Assembly (NCBI GenBank): GCA_907163375.1
Contig: CAJQUW010003203.1
Span: forward strand, 124,001 to 188,000
DNA: 64,000 nucleotides
DNA from: Prostheceraeus crozeri
Lineage: Eukaryota > Platyhelminthes > Polycladida > Euryleptidae
Direction of reading: 5' to 3'
The first letter of the stretch is position 1. The number at the start of each line of letters is the position of its first letter. The notes under the pieces are model-generated. The model worked only from the letters and a program-made list of their open reading frames with translations, was not told where the DNA came from and did no database searches. Below, in pieces: positions 20,331-29,332 of this stretch. Both the position numbers and the translations under genes were made by a program.

Positions 20331-21722
20331 GTCTTTATCACAAAAAACGAGCGGAAAAAATTTATTCTGCTTGTATGCTCTTCTATGCTCGTCCCGCAAA
20401 TATATGTATATGCTCTTTATATACATCTACGATCTCCATTTCTTTATGCATTTATCCTCTACAGTTACTTTCAGTCATTTACTTGAAATCAACGAATTTG
20501 AATAAATAATTTGAGTTATATGCGTTTACCCTTCATTTCTTCTCAGCTTATTGTCGTCAGCCCATGGAATGGAGTGTACGTAAGGAAGATTGCGTTTGAT
20601 TGAAAGTTTTCGTCGATGCAACAAGAGCGCCACACAAATCCATAACATCATTCAAGAAGCTTGGAATGATAATTGCTTGAGTGCTGTACGGATTCGCACT
20701 ATTTGCCAAGAATTTCGGGATTGCAGTCGAAATTCCTTTGAGCTCAAACCAGATAGTGGTGAGAAGAAAAGTCAAGCAAGAACTGAAAATGTCCAAGCCG
20801 TTGAGCAACTAATAAATGAGGATAGCTGTGTGACACTAAGACATATCGACATATAAGGAGAGAATTTTAAACGAAGATCTTGATAAAGAGTGGTGTCACA
20901 CACGATGGATTCCTCACACTCTGTCAGAGTACAACAAGGCTGTTCGTGTTGAGCGTTGTAAAGATCTACTAGAATCATTTTCAGCCATGCAAACAAAAAT
21001 GAATTTGGTAACTGTTGATGAAAAGTTCTTCTATCTTCGAAAATTGAAACCTAGAAATACGATTAGCAGTTGGATAAGTGCAGGTGGTAACGAGGAAAAA
21101 AGACTGACGGCTTTGAGATCCGCCATGGAGAAAAAACACCTTGTTATTATAGCCGCTTCACAGAAAGACACATTCACTATTTTCATTAATTTGAAATACT
21201 ACCGGTCAGTCAATCCATCAATGCAGACAGATACATCTAGTTTCTTGGCAATCTTGTAAATTTTTCAAAACGACAACCGGAAAAAATTTTAGGCCTACCA
21301 GAAAATATGCGGTTGGAACATGACAACGCGAGACCCCATAACGCCATTGCAACCATTCAATACATTTCAAAGAATAATATTCGACTCTTGAGACAACCAC
21401 CATATTCACAAGATGCCAATCTGTGTGATCGCTACCTGTTTCCGAGTCTCGAATCACTTCGTGACAGTTTTGATTCACATGACGATATCAAACAGTTTCT
21501 TGACGCGCACCTGCCATACTTTACAGCGCATAGAATAAAGCAGGCACTGCAAAATTTCATGACTCACATGGAAAAAGTCATTGACGCATATCACAAATTC
21601 AAATTATTTATTCAAATTTATTGAATTTTTTGATTTAGAAATAAAAGCATACATTTGCGGCACAGACATAGAAGAACATGCAAGAGAATAGATTTTTTCC
21701 GCTCGTTTTTTGTGATACAAAC
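20331..21722 (+). mobile_element. Mariner DNA transposon (DD34D) with long inverted ends
   Basis: Flanked by TA (20329-20330 and 21723-21724). Ends begin GTCTTTATCACAAAAAACGA on the left and GTTTGTATCACAAAAAACGA on the complementary right, and similarity continues for about 130-190 bp inward (GCGGAAAAAATTTATTCT, later TTGAATAAATAATTTGA), much longer than the usual ~30-bp mariner repeat. It sits inside the LINE endonuclease coding. Confidence 0.9.
20590..21624 (+). pseudogene. Mariner transposase, broken
   Basis: N-terminal helix-turn-helix part in 20590-20856 (CNKSATQIHNIIQEAWND). A middle part lies in other frames, with WCHTRWIPHTL-like coding near 20890 and FGNC/TVDEKFFY near 21010. The catalytic end is in 21307-21624: RLEHDNARPHNAIATIQYI (second Asp) and PPYSQDANLCDRYLFP (third Asp), 34 residues apart, the mariner signature. 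Frame breaks prevent a whole protein. Confidence 0.83.
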
Positions 21723-22212
21723 TATAATTTGGTTCTTTCATATCATTTAACAGATTTGTGTCATTAAATTTTCCATCATTAAGACCGTTAATATTGACAT
21801 AATAAAATTTCATTTTCGTTTTCGCATTCAAACAAGTTTTATCATTTATGCCCTCACTAGCCTCTTCTTCCGATTCCATGTTAAACATAGCGCGTGGTGT
21901 TTGGAGTGTGATGAGTGTCTCTGTTTTCTGTTCTGTAGTTTGTGTGTAGTGGTCGTACTGGTGGTGGTGCGTTTGGTGAGTTGATTGGGTAGTAACGTGG
22001 GTAGTCTTCGGTGCCTCTTCTGAATCGTTCTTCATCTTGTCTTTGTTGAAGTTGTGGTTCATTTTCTCTTTTCTCTTGATGCTCATATCTTCGCTCGTTA
22101 TCATCTCTTCTTGGTTGGTATCATCTGTAGTTGTTTCATCTGTAGTAGTTGTAATTGTTGTTGTTGTCGCATCTTGGTCTTCTGAAATAACATTGGGAGC
22201 TGTAGTGTCCAT
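21723..22212 (-). pseudogene. LINE ORF1-ORF2 junction region, Thr/His-rich, with APE start
   Basis: On the minus strand a Thr-rich, low-complexity stretch (TTTTITTTTDETTTDD) is followed by a charged segment and then KMKFYYVNINGLNDGKFNDT, the expected start of an AP-endonuclease domain. The low-complexity portion could be the end of ORF1 or a linker. The frame then enters the mariner end and is no longer LINE. Confidence 0.6.
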
Positions 22213-22509
22213 ATCTTCCGCAGTAGTGGCAGTTCACATTCGGTCTTCTCCATGTTCGCTGGTAGTTTTCTTCTCTGTTGTCATTTCGTTGTTGTTGTTG
22301 CTGTTGCTGCTGTTGTTGTTCTTGTTTGATTTCAATCTTTTTAATCTTTTCACTGATGTCGTTTAGCTTTCTTAAGATGTCAGTCTGAATAACGTCATCT
22401 TCACTTTCATCGTCTGAGTCATCGTTGTTTTGATCTTCGCGTTGTCTTATTTTGCTGTTCAGGTGTTCGATTTCTTCGTATTGTTCAGTTAGCTCTCGCT
22501 CGCATTTTC

Positions 22510-22936
22510 TTATTTTTCGTCTAATTTCCTGATTTTCTCCCTGTCATCGTCCATTTGCAATTGATAGCTCTTTATTGTTGTTAAAAGATCCTCTCTCGTT
22601 TTCGCTTGTTTCTTCATTTCTTCTTCCATTTCTGATGTATTGTGCAGTGGGTTTGTTCTGTGTTGTTCTGTGATGTCTGTTATGTTCTGTAATTCGGAAG
22701 GAAATAACAATGAAATACAGCTTTTACAGATGAACTTTCTCTTGCTGCGTTTAAAATAATTTAAAATTTCATAGTCGGGTAAGTACACACATCGATGTGA
22801 TAAAATTTAGCATATTTGTCACAATTCAACTGCATCTCACCACTCTTGACTTCCTGTGCACACTGTTTGAACACTACTTGGAATGTTTCGACAATATTGA
22901 TGATGCAGATGATTCCATTTCTTTGCTGTAATCAAA
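22510..22936 (-). pseudogene. LINE ORF1 remnant with PHD-like cysteines
   Basis: Minus-strand coding includes LNCDKYAKFYHIDVC (about 22830), resembling the second half of a PHD-type zinc finger found in some LINE ORF1 proteins. Then KRKFICKSCISLLFPSEL and a coiled-coil-like acidic/basic stretch (EEEMKKQAKTREDLL). Assignment rests on position upstream of the endonuclease. Confidence 0.55.
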
Positions 22937-23021
22937 TTGACAATGATTGAGAACTATTTAATATTCTGTAGCAATGACCGGCTCTCCTTGTATTTCGTCC
23001 GTTAGTTATGTATTGACTGGG
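22934..23021. repeat. 87-bp direct repeat, copy 2
   Basis: Partner of 15148-15234. Directly followed by PLE coding sequence. Confidence 0.8.
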
Positions 23022-23330
23022 ATATGACTATTATATGCCTATGACGTAGACATCACAGACAACACATGTTTAGACCTCAGTACACAATTTGGACGTTAGT
23101 CGTCATTTAATAAATGCGCAGCTACTGCATCTATTAATAAATTTGAAGCTGCACCTATTTATAAGATGTCACCATCATCCACAAGAATGGATCGAGAGAA
23201 CAAACAGAAGATGCTCATATCTATGCTTCAGCCTAAGCTTAATAAAGCATGACAATTCTGATCTTGGCTACTTCTATGTGCTAATTCCTCTCTAGTAGTT
23301 TGCTTGAAACTATGTTTATTTGAAAATACA
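23022..23330 (+). pseudogene. PLE GIY-YIG C-terminal fragment
   Basis: Coding in two frames gives VSRHLIN, then FEAAPIYKMSPSSTRMDREN and QPKLNKA, closely parallel to FEASPLFQMSPASTKIDRES at 9330-9390. Only the last ~70 residues of a PLE protein are present, before the 3' tail and hammerhead at 23347. Confidence 0.75.
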
Positions 23331-23346
23331 GCTGTACATTGAGTTC

Positions 23347-23388
23347 ATTCTCATGACTAGCCTCAAAGAGGTGAAACCGGTCGGAAAT
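23347..23388 (+). ncRNA. Hammerhead ribozyme variant (A3-U8)
   Basis: Core ATGACTA (23353-23359), with A at position 3 and U at position 8. Stem II GCCTC/GAGGT with loop AAA, GAA at 23373, palindrome ACCGGT (23376-23381), C17. Helix I ATTCTC with GGAAAT has five of six pairs including one G-U. Confidence 0.7.
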
Positions 23389-23536
23389 CTAGATCTTAGT
23401 TTCTCCTGAGTTATGTATTATTATTTGACAACCATTTTATCTTCATTTTTTTAAATATATATTATGTTTATTATTGAGTTATCTAGTTCTATGATTACTG
23501 AACTTCGATGTATTTTGATTTTGAATACATTCATTT

Positions 23537-23579
23537 AGCCCTTGATAAGCCTGCAAGCCAGGCAGAAACCGGTCGGGCT
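23537..23579 (+). ncRNA. Hammerhead ribozyme variant (U3-A8)
   Basis: Helix I AGCCC/GGGCT, core TTGATAA (23542-23548), stem II GCCTG/CAGGC (5 bp) with loop CAAGC, GAA, palindrome ACCGGT (23568-23573), C17. Lies 190 bp after the A3-U8 copy, with no coding between, so two PLE 3' ends are stacked in tandem. Confidence 0.8.
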
Positions 23580-23634
23580 CTATCTGAACATTTGTTGGTT
23601 TTTCCTTTTACTTTCTACGTGTGATTTAATTTCA

Positions 23635-23658
23635 TTATATATATATATATATATATAT
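23635..23658. repeat. (TA)n tract
   Basis: Left border of the PLE at 23660-24743. A matching TA-rich tract follows its right end (24757-24783). Confidence 0.9.
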
Positions 23659-23706
23659 TAATAATCATCCACTAGAAGTCTCACTTCAAAATGATATCGT
23701 TTATTA

Positions 23707-23744
23707 CGCCAATCGATTTCACCGACACTAGGCTTGTCAAGGCG
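23707..23744 (-). ncRNA. Hammerhead ribozyme variant (U3-A8), inverted end
   Basis: Minus strand: CGCC/GGCG helix I, core TTGACAA (23740-23734), stem II GCC/GGT, GAA, palindrome ATCGAT (23717-23712), U17. A different helix III sequence from the ACCGGT copies, yet still self-complementary. Confidence 0.75.
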
Positions 23745-23774
23745 ACTAAATGAAAAGTAAGGTGGGAATATTCA

Positions 23775-24629
23775 CACGGATTTATATCGGAAACCAACAG
23801 ACACTATGAATTACGTACCATTTGATTCAGCCCATCCCCGCCACATTTTGAAAAGCATCCCATACAGCCTAGCGAGACGAATCAGGATGATTGTATCAGA
23901 TGAAAACCAACGTCTATTGCGGTACAAAGAACTAAGGTCGCGATTATTACAACTGAAATATCCCTTCACATTAATTGACGATGCAATTACAAAAACTGAA
24001 ATGGACAGAAAAAATAAAAAGCTGAGAGTGATAATAAAATATTTCCATTTATACGAACATATAACAAGAATAATCCAGACATTTTTTCTAAAGTAATTAA
24101 ACCTATAGCGAACACTTTGAATCTTTTGATTCCCTTTAAGCGATGTACATTTAGACCAACATATCGCCAACCTCGATCAATTCTGGCATTGCTTTAAAAA
24201 AGCAATCGCAGAGCCATTTTTGGCATCTAACGATGTGGTGAGAAGCTATGCAAGTGCTACGATACCATCATGACGGGGAAATCTGTAGAGTTCAGATCTG
24301 TGACCCAAATAAGAACTTTTACAGTCCAGCACAATTTCAATTGCTTGTCATCAAACTTGATTTATAAATTACAGTGTTGTGCCTGTAACAAATGTTATGT
24401 GGGTCAGACTGAGGATACTTTGCACCATCGGATGACCGTTCATAGACAGCAGCAGATATCTGACAGCACCTGTACAGTCCTTAAAGTGAGCAAGCACATT
24501 TCTATGTGTGGAAAAGGATTTTCCGTTGCACCGTTCTATCAGTTGCCTCCAAACACCACTCGTCTAGATAGAGAGGCCAAAGAAACTATGTTCATAAAGA
24601 GATTTCAGTCTGAGTTAAACAGTATTTGA
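23775..24629 (+). pseudogene. PLE thumb and GIY-YIG endonuclease
   Basis: The thumb reads MNYVPFDSAHPRHILKSIPY, LARRIRMIVSD and LRYKELRSRLLQL, homologous to 6400-6660 of PLE-B. After frame breaks the nuclease is open from 24270: NLIYKLQCCACNKCYVGQTE, MTVHRQQ, VSKHISMCG and FYQLPPNTTRLDREAKE, ending QSELNSI. The reverse transcriptase is absent (5' truncation). Confidence 0.85.
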
Positions 24630-24654
24630 CTTTGAACTTAGTCATTCATTTAGT

Positions 24655-24693
24655 CGCCTTGAAAAGTCGAGTATAGGGTGAAATCGAATGGCG
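24655..24693 (+). ncRNA. Decayed hammerhead (U3-A8), right end
   Basis: CGCC/GGCG helix I, box TTGAAAA (24659-24665), weak stem II, GAA, then ATCGAA, whose last base breaks the palindrome seen in its inverted partner. Probably inactive. Confidence 0.6.
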
Positions 24694-24979
24694 TGATAAA
24701 CGATTTCATTCTGAAGTAAGACTTCTAGTAGATGATTATTTCATTTTATTTATGTATATATACGTCCGTATATATGTATATATGAGTTGAAAAAGCCCAT
24801 TTATTTTAATGTTTAAAAATAAAGGATAGAGCAAAAATTTACCAATCGAAAAATGTTCAACTTTTAATATCGATGCATTTCGATGTCCTTCGAACAAACA
24901 TATTCACGATAAAAAGGCAAACAGGATATGAAATTCAAAATCACTGAAAAGTCAGAAATGTATGAGAATTGAGATATAG

Positions 24980-24982
<3 letters not shown>

Positions 24983-25053
<71 letters not shown>
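24983..25053. repeat. (TA)n microsatellite, ~35 units
   Basis: Longest TA run in the window. It precedes the PLE fragment at 25100-25545. The 200 bp before it (24784-24982) shows no gene. Confidence 0.95.
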
Positions 25054-25054
<1 letters not shown>

Positions 25055-25153
25055 CAAAAAGAGCAAAAGGTTTGGAGATGTAGATTAATAAAATGAATCT
25101 ACATTTCAACATAGAATGCACTACATTCAACATCAAGCGAAACATGAACTGCT

Positions 25154-25435
25154 GTGGTATATGTACTCCGTTGCATGGACTGTCAACAATATTGCATTGC
25201 ACAGACGGGGGACCAACTCAAGAATAGGATGACGGTCCATAGACATGACACCAAACATCTTGCTCAATGCCCACTACCAGTGAGTAGACATATAGCTATC
25301 TGTGCGAATGACTATCCCATCAAGTTCAAAGCTATGCCGATTTTCCAGCTTTCTTTGAATGCCACTAAGTACATCAGAGACAGTAAAGAAAGCTATTTTA
25401 TTTCCAAATTTAAACCTTTGTTGAACTCTTTATGA
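25154..25435 (+). CDS. PLE GIY-YIG fragment
   Basis: 93 codons: MVYVLRCMDCQQYCIAQTG (GIY-YIG core with CIAQT where YVGQT is usual, so the second motif is degraded), MTVHRHDTKH, VSRHIAICA and PIFQLSLNATKYIRDSKESY, ending at KPLLNSL. The loss of the YVG triad suggests an inactive nuclease even where the frame is open. Confidence 0.75.
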   Translation: MVYVLRCMDCQQYCIAQTGDQLKNRMTVHRHDTKHLAQCPLPVSRHIAICANDYPIKFKAMPIFQLSLNATKYIRDSKESYFISKFKPLLNSL

Positions 25436-25493
25436 TTTCTATATGCTTTTTGGTAATTTTATCATTAGTTGTCATGTTACTTTGACTTCCTGT

Positions 25494-25538
25494 GTGCATG
25501 ATTAGATGTAAAAAAGAATACATCGAAACCGGTCGCAC
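25494..25538 (+). ncRNA. Hammerhead ribozyme variant (A3-U8)
   Basis: Helix I GTGC/GCAC, core ATGATTA (25498-25504), stem II GATGTA/TACATC (6 bp), GAA, palindrome ACCGGT (25528-25533), C17 at 25534. The second independent A3-U8 core in the window. Confidence 0.8.
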
Positions 25539-25635
25539 TTTACAGGCATCTGACTTTTGGTTTTCAATTTTCATTTTATACATAAATATATATATATTTA
25601 TTTATTCATTTATCGAATTTCAACAGATATAACCA

Positions 25636-25677
25636 CCACGAGGCATGTTTCGGCCTGTTGGGTCTCATCAGTCGTGG
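25636..25677 (-). ncRNA. Hammerhead ribozyme (canonical core), SINE left copy
   Basis: Minus strand: helix I CCACGA (25677-25672) with TCGTGG. Core CTGATGA (25671-25665), stem II GACC/GGCC (one A-C mismatch) with loop CAACA, GAA, then ACATGC, where the palindrome ACATGT has one change, C17. Close to the textbook hammerhead consensus. Confidence 0.85.
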
Positions 25678-25680
25678 GTT

Positions 25681-25734
25681 GGTTTGAACCATCGACATTG
25701 GAGTTAGAGGACGTGCAAGAATACATTCTAACCA
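25681..25734 (-). promoter_or_regulatory. Pol III-type internal promoter boxes (SINE left copy)
   Basis: Minus strand: A-box-like TGGTTAGAATG (25734-25724) and B box GGTTCAAACC (25690-25681), about 34 bp apart as in tRNA-derived promoters. The right copy has B box GGTTCAAACC at 27251-27260, while its A box is cut by the hAT-like insert. Confidence 0.65.
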
Positions 25735-25775
25735 CAAGGCCACCGGACTAACCACCGGTGGCCTTGTGGTTAGAG

Positions 25776-27209
25776 CAGAGATGGAAACTGGCCGAGATTT
25801 TCGGGCCAGTCCAGTCCGGCGCCCGGCAACTTCCAGGCACAGGCAAGCAACAGGCCGGCAACTGACCGGCAACAGTCCAACCTCACAACAATCCAACTTC
25901 AGGCCAGTTTCGCACCATTAACAAGTCACTAAAATGCTGGTGAGGTTAATATTTAGCCTTTCAAAATTATTCAAAATCAAAGTAGGCCTACAAGATCCAA
26001 GATTATTTTCGCCTTGGGCCTGCGGACAAATCTTCTACGCAGAATAATATTTTTCACATATAGGCTTAACATACAAATCGCGTTCCTGGGATGAGAAGGC
26101 AGAAATAATGTTTATAATAAACTCTTTGCACAAATGCGTTTCACTGATAAGATTAGAGAGAATAAATCTGAGCCTGATTATTGATTATCCGAAAAATTGA
26201 TGTGATAAGTACACGGTACGGTTAGCCAAATTTACCATAACGATAATTGCAAGGCAATCTTGAACACCCATTTATTGAAATTTTGCTGAAAAGTTTTTAT
26301 TAATCTTAGACAGGGATTATCTACGAGAAATCCATTTCTTAGACAAAAAAAAGTTGGAGAACGCTACTATGTATTTTTTCCAAACTTCGGTAGTGATAAT
26401 ATTCTGAAGCATCTTTCTTTGTCGAGAATATAGGCTATTTGAGCAAGGTAGTATGATATAGGCACCCATTTCCTGCATACGTCAATTTATGATTACAGTT
26501 ATCGTTGAGCAATATGTCATCAAGGTGAATACATAACGATACCCTACAAATTGTACTGAATAACTCTGTAAAATTATCATAGTAAATATATTTACTTCTT
26601 CTATACGAAATCGTTGTCGTTCTTTTTACTACCCCTACCGATAATTGATTGCACATAACAAATATCGTGTATGATTTCCCGCTTGATATTTACGAAATAT
26701 CAGTTTCATTGATTGAAAACGGATGTAGGCTGCGTTTTCCACAAGATTTTTTTTGAAAACCATTCACGCACCAATTATTGTTAGCTGAAAATCAAAAGTC
26801 GCTTGGGTAAAAAAATGCAGTCTTAATTAAATGCACACCATGATCTGTAATAATCCGGATCTCAATGAATAATACAGGTAGTCAATAAGAGGGAAGAGAG
26901 AAGATGTTTCTTTTCGGAAGTCTTAATCATACCAGTCCGATTAAACGAAGCTTGACGGTGGGTATTTTCAAAATTAACATGAATGAAATTGTTAGCTAAA
27001 ATCATTTCCAATATGCTGAAAGATGTAGACTAATGAATCAAACAATAGTAAAATTAAATTGACTTAACTGAGTGATCAAAAGACGTTCCTCAAAATAAGA
27101 AATCTCTTGGTTGGTGATAAATTTGCTGATTGCCTAAAAAAGTAAAAGCCGGCCTCTGCCGGTCTGAAACACAGGCCGGTCCGGCGGCCGGGGCCGGTTT
27201 CCATCTCTG
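25776..27209. mobile_element. Non-autonomous hAT-like element
   Basis: Inverted ends CAGAGATGGAAACTGGCC (25776) and GGCCGGTTTCCATCTCTG (ending 27209). GGTTAGAG before and GGTAGAG after fit an 8-bp duplication with one base lost. GC-rich ends (GGCCGG repeats) enclose an AT-rich middle without a transposase frame. It splits the right-hand SINE copy inside its tRNA-like head. Confidence 0.75.
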
Positions 27210-27263
27210 GTAGAGTGCATGCTTTCACGTCCTCTAGCTCCAACGTCGCTGGTTCAAACCTAC

Positions 27264-27305
27264 CCACGACTGATGGGGCCCAACAGGCCGAAACATGTCT
27301 CGTGG
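27264..27305 (+). ncRNA. Hammerhead ribozyme, SINE right copy (A9 to G)
   Basis: Helix I CCACGA/TCGTGG, box CTGATGG (27270-27276), stem II GGCC/GGCC with loop CAACA, GAA, perfect palindrome ACATGT (27293-27298), C17. The single A9-to-G change in the core would reduce or abolish cleavage. Confidence 0.8.
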
Positions 27306-27359
27306 TGGTTACATCTCTTGAGATTTGATACATTTATTTATTGCCAGGTTACTTGTCTT

Positions 27360-27362
<3 letters not shown>

Positions 27363-27401
<39 letters not shown>
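27363..27401. repeat. (TA)n tract, left border of the PLE-D pair
   Basis: About 19 units, mirrored by (TA)n at 37262-37309 on the far side of the PLE-D pair. Confidence 0.93.
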
Positions 27402-27403
<2 letters not shown>

Positions 27404-27534
27404 CAAAGAGGTTGTCATTCTGTAATTTATTGCATTTTTGAAGGGACTTTTCTGTTTTTCTATGAATTTCTTTTCCTTCAGTTGTTAAATGATTCAATGC
27501 AATTTTGGAATACCATTTTATTAAAAAATATAGG

Positions 27535-27572
27535 CTCAACGTTTCGGACAGTACACTGACCATTCTCAAGAG
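27535..27572 (-). ncRNA. Hammerhead-like (U3-A8), PLE-D left end
   Basis: Minus strand: CTC/GAG helix I, core TTGAGAA (27569-27563), stem II GG-CAGT/ACTG-CC with a T-T mismatch, GAA, ACGT palindrome (42-39 of 275xx), U17. Helix I is only 3 bp, so activity is doubtful. Confidence 0.6.
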
Positions 27573-27723
27573 ATAAAAATTGTGAAGGCAATTACATGTC
27601 AGAAATTCTATATTCAAAAAGAGAGATGACATCTGAAAAACTATGAAGTGATACAAATAGAGAAATAGCATCATACTATGAATCCTGCAAGTAGAATTGA
27701 GCTTTATCATAGAAAGTTGGAGA

Positions 27724-28306
27724 CTAAATAACATTCAGATTTCCATGGGTGAGGCCCATGTCACGCTTATTTAGAAAGGGGGATTTTTCTTTTATTGTGA
27801 TGGATTCGGCTATTTGGAGCATATTTTTGTCGGGGCATTTGAATATGATCTTCATGGCAGAATACAGATTTCTTGGCTTTCCGTCGCGAACTTCAAGGAA
27901 ATGAGTTTTGATTGACCCGTTGTTTTCATGTTGCTTAGATCGTGTTTTCAGTTGATTTGTTGTACAACCTATGTATTGAATATTGTTACAAATATCCTCG
28001 TCACATGAAAATTGGTATACAACATGATCGTCTGATGTCAGCTTGTTTAAATTTGTTTTGATTGCATTTCCTAATTTCTTGTTCTTGTAAAAAACGCGTA
28101 CTTTGATTTTTGTTTCAGGGGAAGACGTTACACTGTCATTGACAATCTTCATCAATCTTCTTTCTTCTACAGTAGAGTAAGAAGTTAATTATCCTTGAAA
28201 ATAGAAAATAATGTTGATTGGTTTTTCTTTTCTTTCTTCATTTCTCTTCAGATAATTTTCAACATGATATTCAGGTATTTATCAATCAAAACATTGGGTA
28301 ATGATT
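27724..28306 (-). pseudogene. PLE-D linker and GIY-YIG endonuclease, left copy
   Basis: 143 codons open from 28155: SSPETKIKVRVFYKNKKLGN, DHVVYQFSCDEDICNNIQYI then GCTTNQLKTRSKQH (GIY-YIG core with a longer insertion between the two motifs), THFLEV and LQIAESITIKEKSPFLNK, ending LNVI. Upstream of 28155 the minus strand is 5' sequence of the same copy, complementary to the right copy, with thumb coding cut at 28306. Confidence 0.82.
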
Positions 28307-28308
28307 GA

Positions 28309-29187
28309 TTATGTGTGATGATGATGTCCATGGGTTCGCCTTTAGGTCCTCTTTATGCCAATTTCTATATGTCGCATATTGAAACTAATGTGATGAATAA
28401 CCTTCCTGATGTTGACAAACGAGTGTGCTATTACCGACACGTAGATTTTTTCATTCTAAGAACAAAAGAATAACTGAAGAAGATTTTGCAAAAATTTGAA
28501 TTGGAATCGGTCTTAAAATTCACCTCAGAAGAAGAAAAGAAGAAATCATTGCCTTCTTTTGGATGCTTATGTCACAAGAACAGACTCGCTACCTTTCTCG
28601 GTATATCGCAAACCAATCTCTGATGGGTCATGCCTTGACTTTAACTCGTTTTCTGCTTCCAATTATAAAACTTCTGTGATCAAAAGTTATCTTCACAGAG
28701 CACTTGCTATTTATTCTTCTTGGTCAGCTTTCGACAATGAAATATTCAAAATTAAGCAAATTTTGACAAACAATCATTACCCAATGTTTTGATTGATAAA
28801 TACCTGAATATCATGTTGAAAATTATCTGAAGAGAAATGAAGAAAGAAAAGAAAAACCAATCAACATTATTTTCTATTTTCAAGGATAATTAACTTCTTA
28901 CTCTACTGTAGAAGAAAGAAGATTGATGAAGATTGTCAATGACAGTGTAACGTCTTCCCCTGAAACAAAAATCAAAGTACGCGTTTTTTACAAGAACAAG
29001 AAATTAGGAAATGCAATCAAAACAAATTTAGACAAGCTGACATCAGACGATCATGTTGTATACCAATTTTCATGTGACGAGGATATTTGTAACAATATTC
29101 AATACATAGGTTGTACAACAAATCAACTGAAAACACGATCTAAGCAACATGAAAACAACGGGTCAATCAAAACTCATTTCCTTGAAG
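28309..29187 (+). pseudogene. PLE-D palm end, thumb and GIY-YIG, right copy, first piece
   Basis: The palm reads SMGSPLGPLYANFYMSHIE (motif B), and CYYRHVDFFILRTK where RYVDD would be expected, so motif C is degraded. The thumb reads VYRKPISDGSCLDFNSFSAS and KTSVIKSYLHRALAIYSSW. Nuclease coding then matches the left copy up to THFLEV, where a LINE interrupts at 29188. Two or three frame breaks. Confidence 0.82.
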
Positions 29188-29332
29188 TAGTAGTAGTAGT
29201 AGTAGTATGTGTTTATTCATTTGAAATGGAAATCATGCATTGCAGATACACATATGAAAAATACAGAGCTTGTACAGTATACAGAAGACATGCACAGTAG
29301 CTGTAGGAAATACATTAGTTAGCATATTTCTG

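Larger units (their letters stand above)
17085..22936 (-). mobile_element. APE-type LINE, old and broken, carrying a mariner
   Basis: A minus-strand non-LTR retrotransposon with ORF1-like sequence (22936-22510), an APE endonuclease start (near 21830-21723 and 20330-19272), reverse transcriptase (19104-18146) and a Cys-containing C-terminus (17480-17085). Interrupted by many stops and frame changes and by a mariner at 20331-21722. The clade is uncertain (a CR1/L2-like group is my guess). The 3' end is not clear. Confidence 0.8.
23660..24743 (+). mobile_element. 1.1-kb PLE with inverted hammerhead ends
   Basis: A ~95-bp left arm (23660-23752) is the inverted copy of the right end (24644-24743). 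Both carry hammerhead motifs, facing outward. Between them lies 5'-truncated thumb and GIY-YIG coding. (TA)n flanks both sides. Arm divergence of roughly 10-15% suggests an older insertion than the pair at 50572-56076. Confidence 0.82.
25100..25545 (+). mobile_element. PLE 3' fragment with hammerhead
   Basis: GIY-YIG coding followed by a short 3' tail and the hammerhead at 25494-25538, then TA-rich sequence. 5'-truncated at the endonuclease. Confidence 0.8.
25606..27345. mobile_element. Head-to-head pair of tRNA-headed SINE-like units with hammerheads
   Basis: Left unit (minus, 25750 to 25606) and right unit (plus, about 25751 onward, resumed at 27210 after a hAT-like insert, to 27345) share the order: tRNA-like head with A-box-like GTGGTTAGA and B-box GGTTCAAACC, then hammerhead, then tail ending TTGAGATTTGATA. 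The heads meet at about 25748. The hammerhead ends face outward, next to TA/ATTT-rich sequence. No protein is encoded, so it would depend on another element's enzymes. Confidence 0.78.

Noticed and set aside
21604-22212. Thr-rich frame as a host mucin-like gene
   Set aside because: It leads directly into an AP-endonuclease start and a mariner end, so it is LINE sequence.
24865-24905. Possible hammerhead on the minus strand with palindrome ATGCAT after GAA
   Set aside because: Helix III and C17 fit, but no NUGANNA box can be found at the right place, so the core is absent.
25724-27260. tRNA genes
   Set aside because: A- and B-box-like words are present, but no cloverleaf with acceptor and anticodon stems is formed. 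They belong to a SINE-like head.
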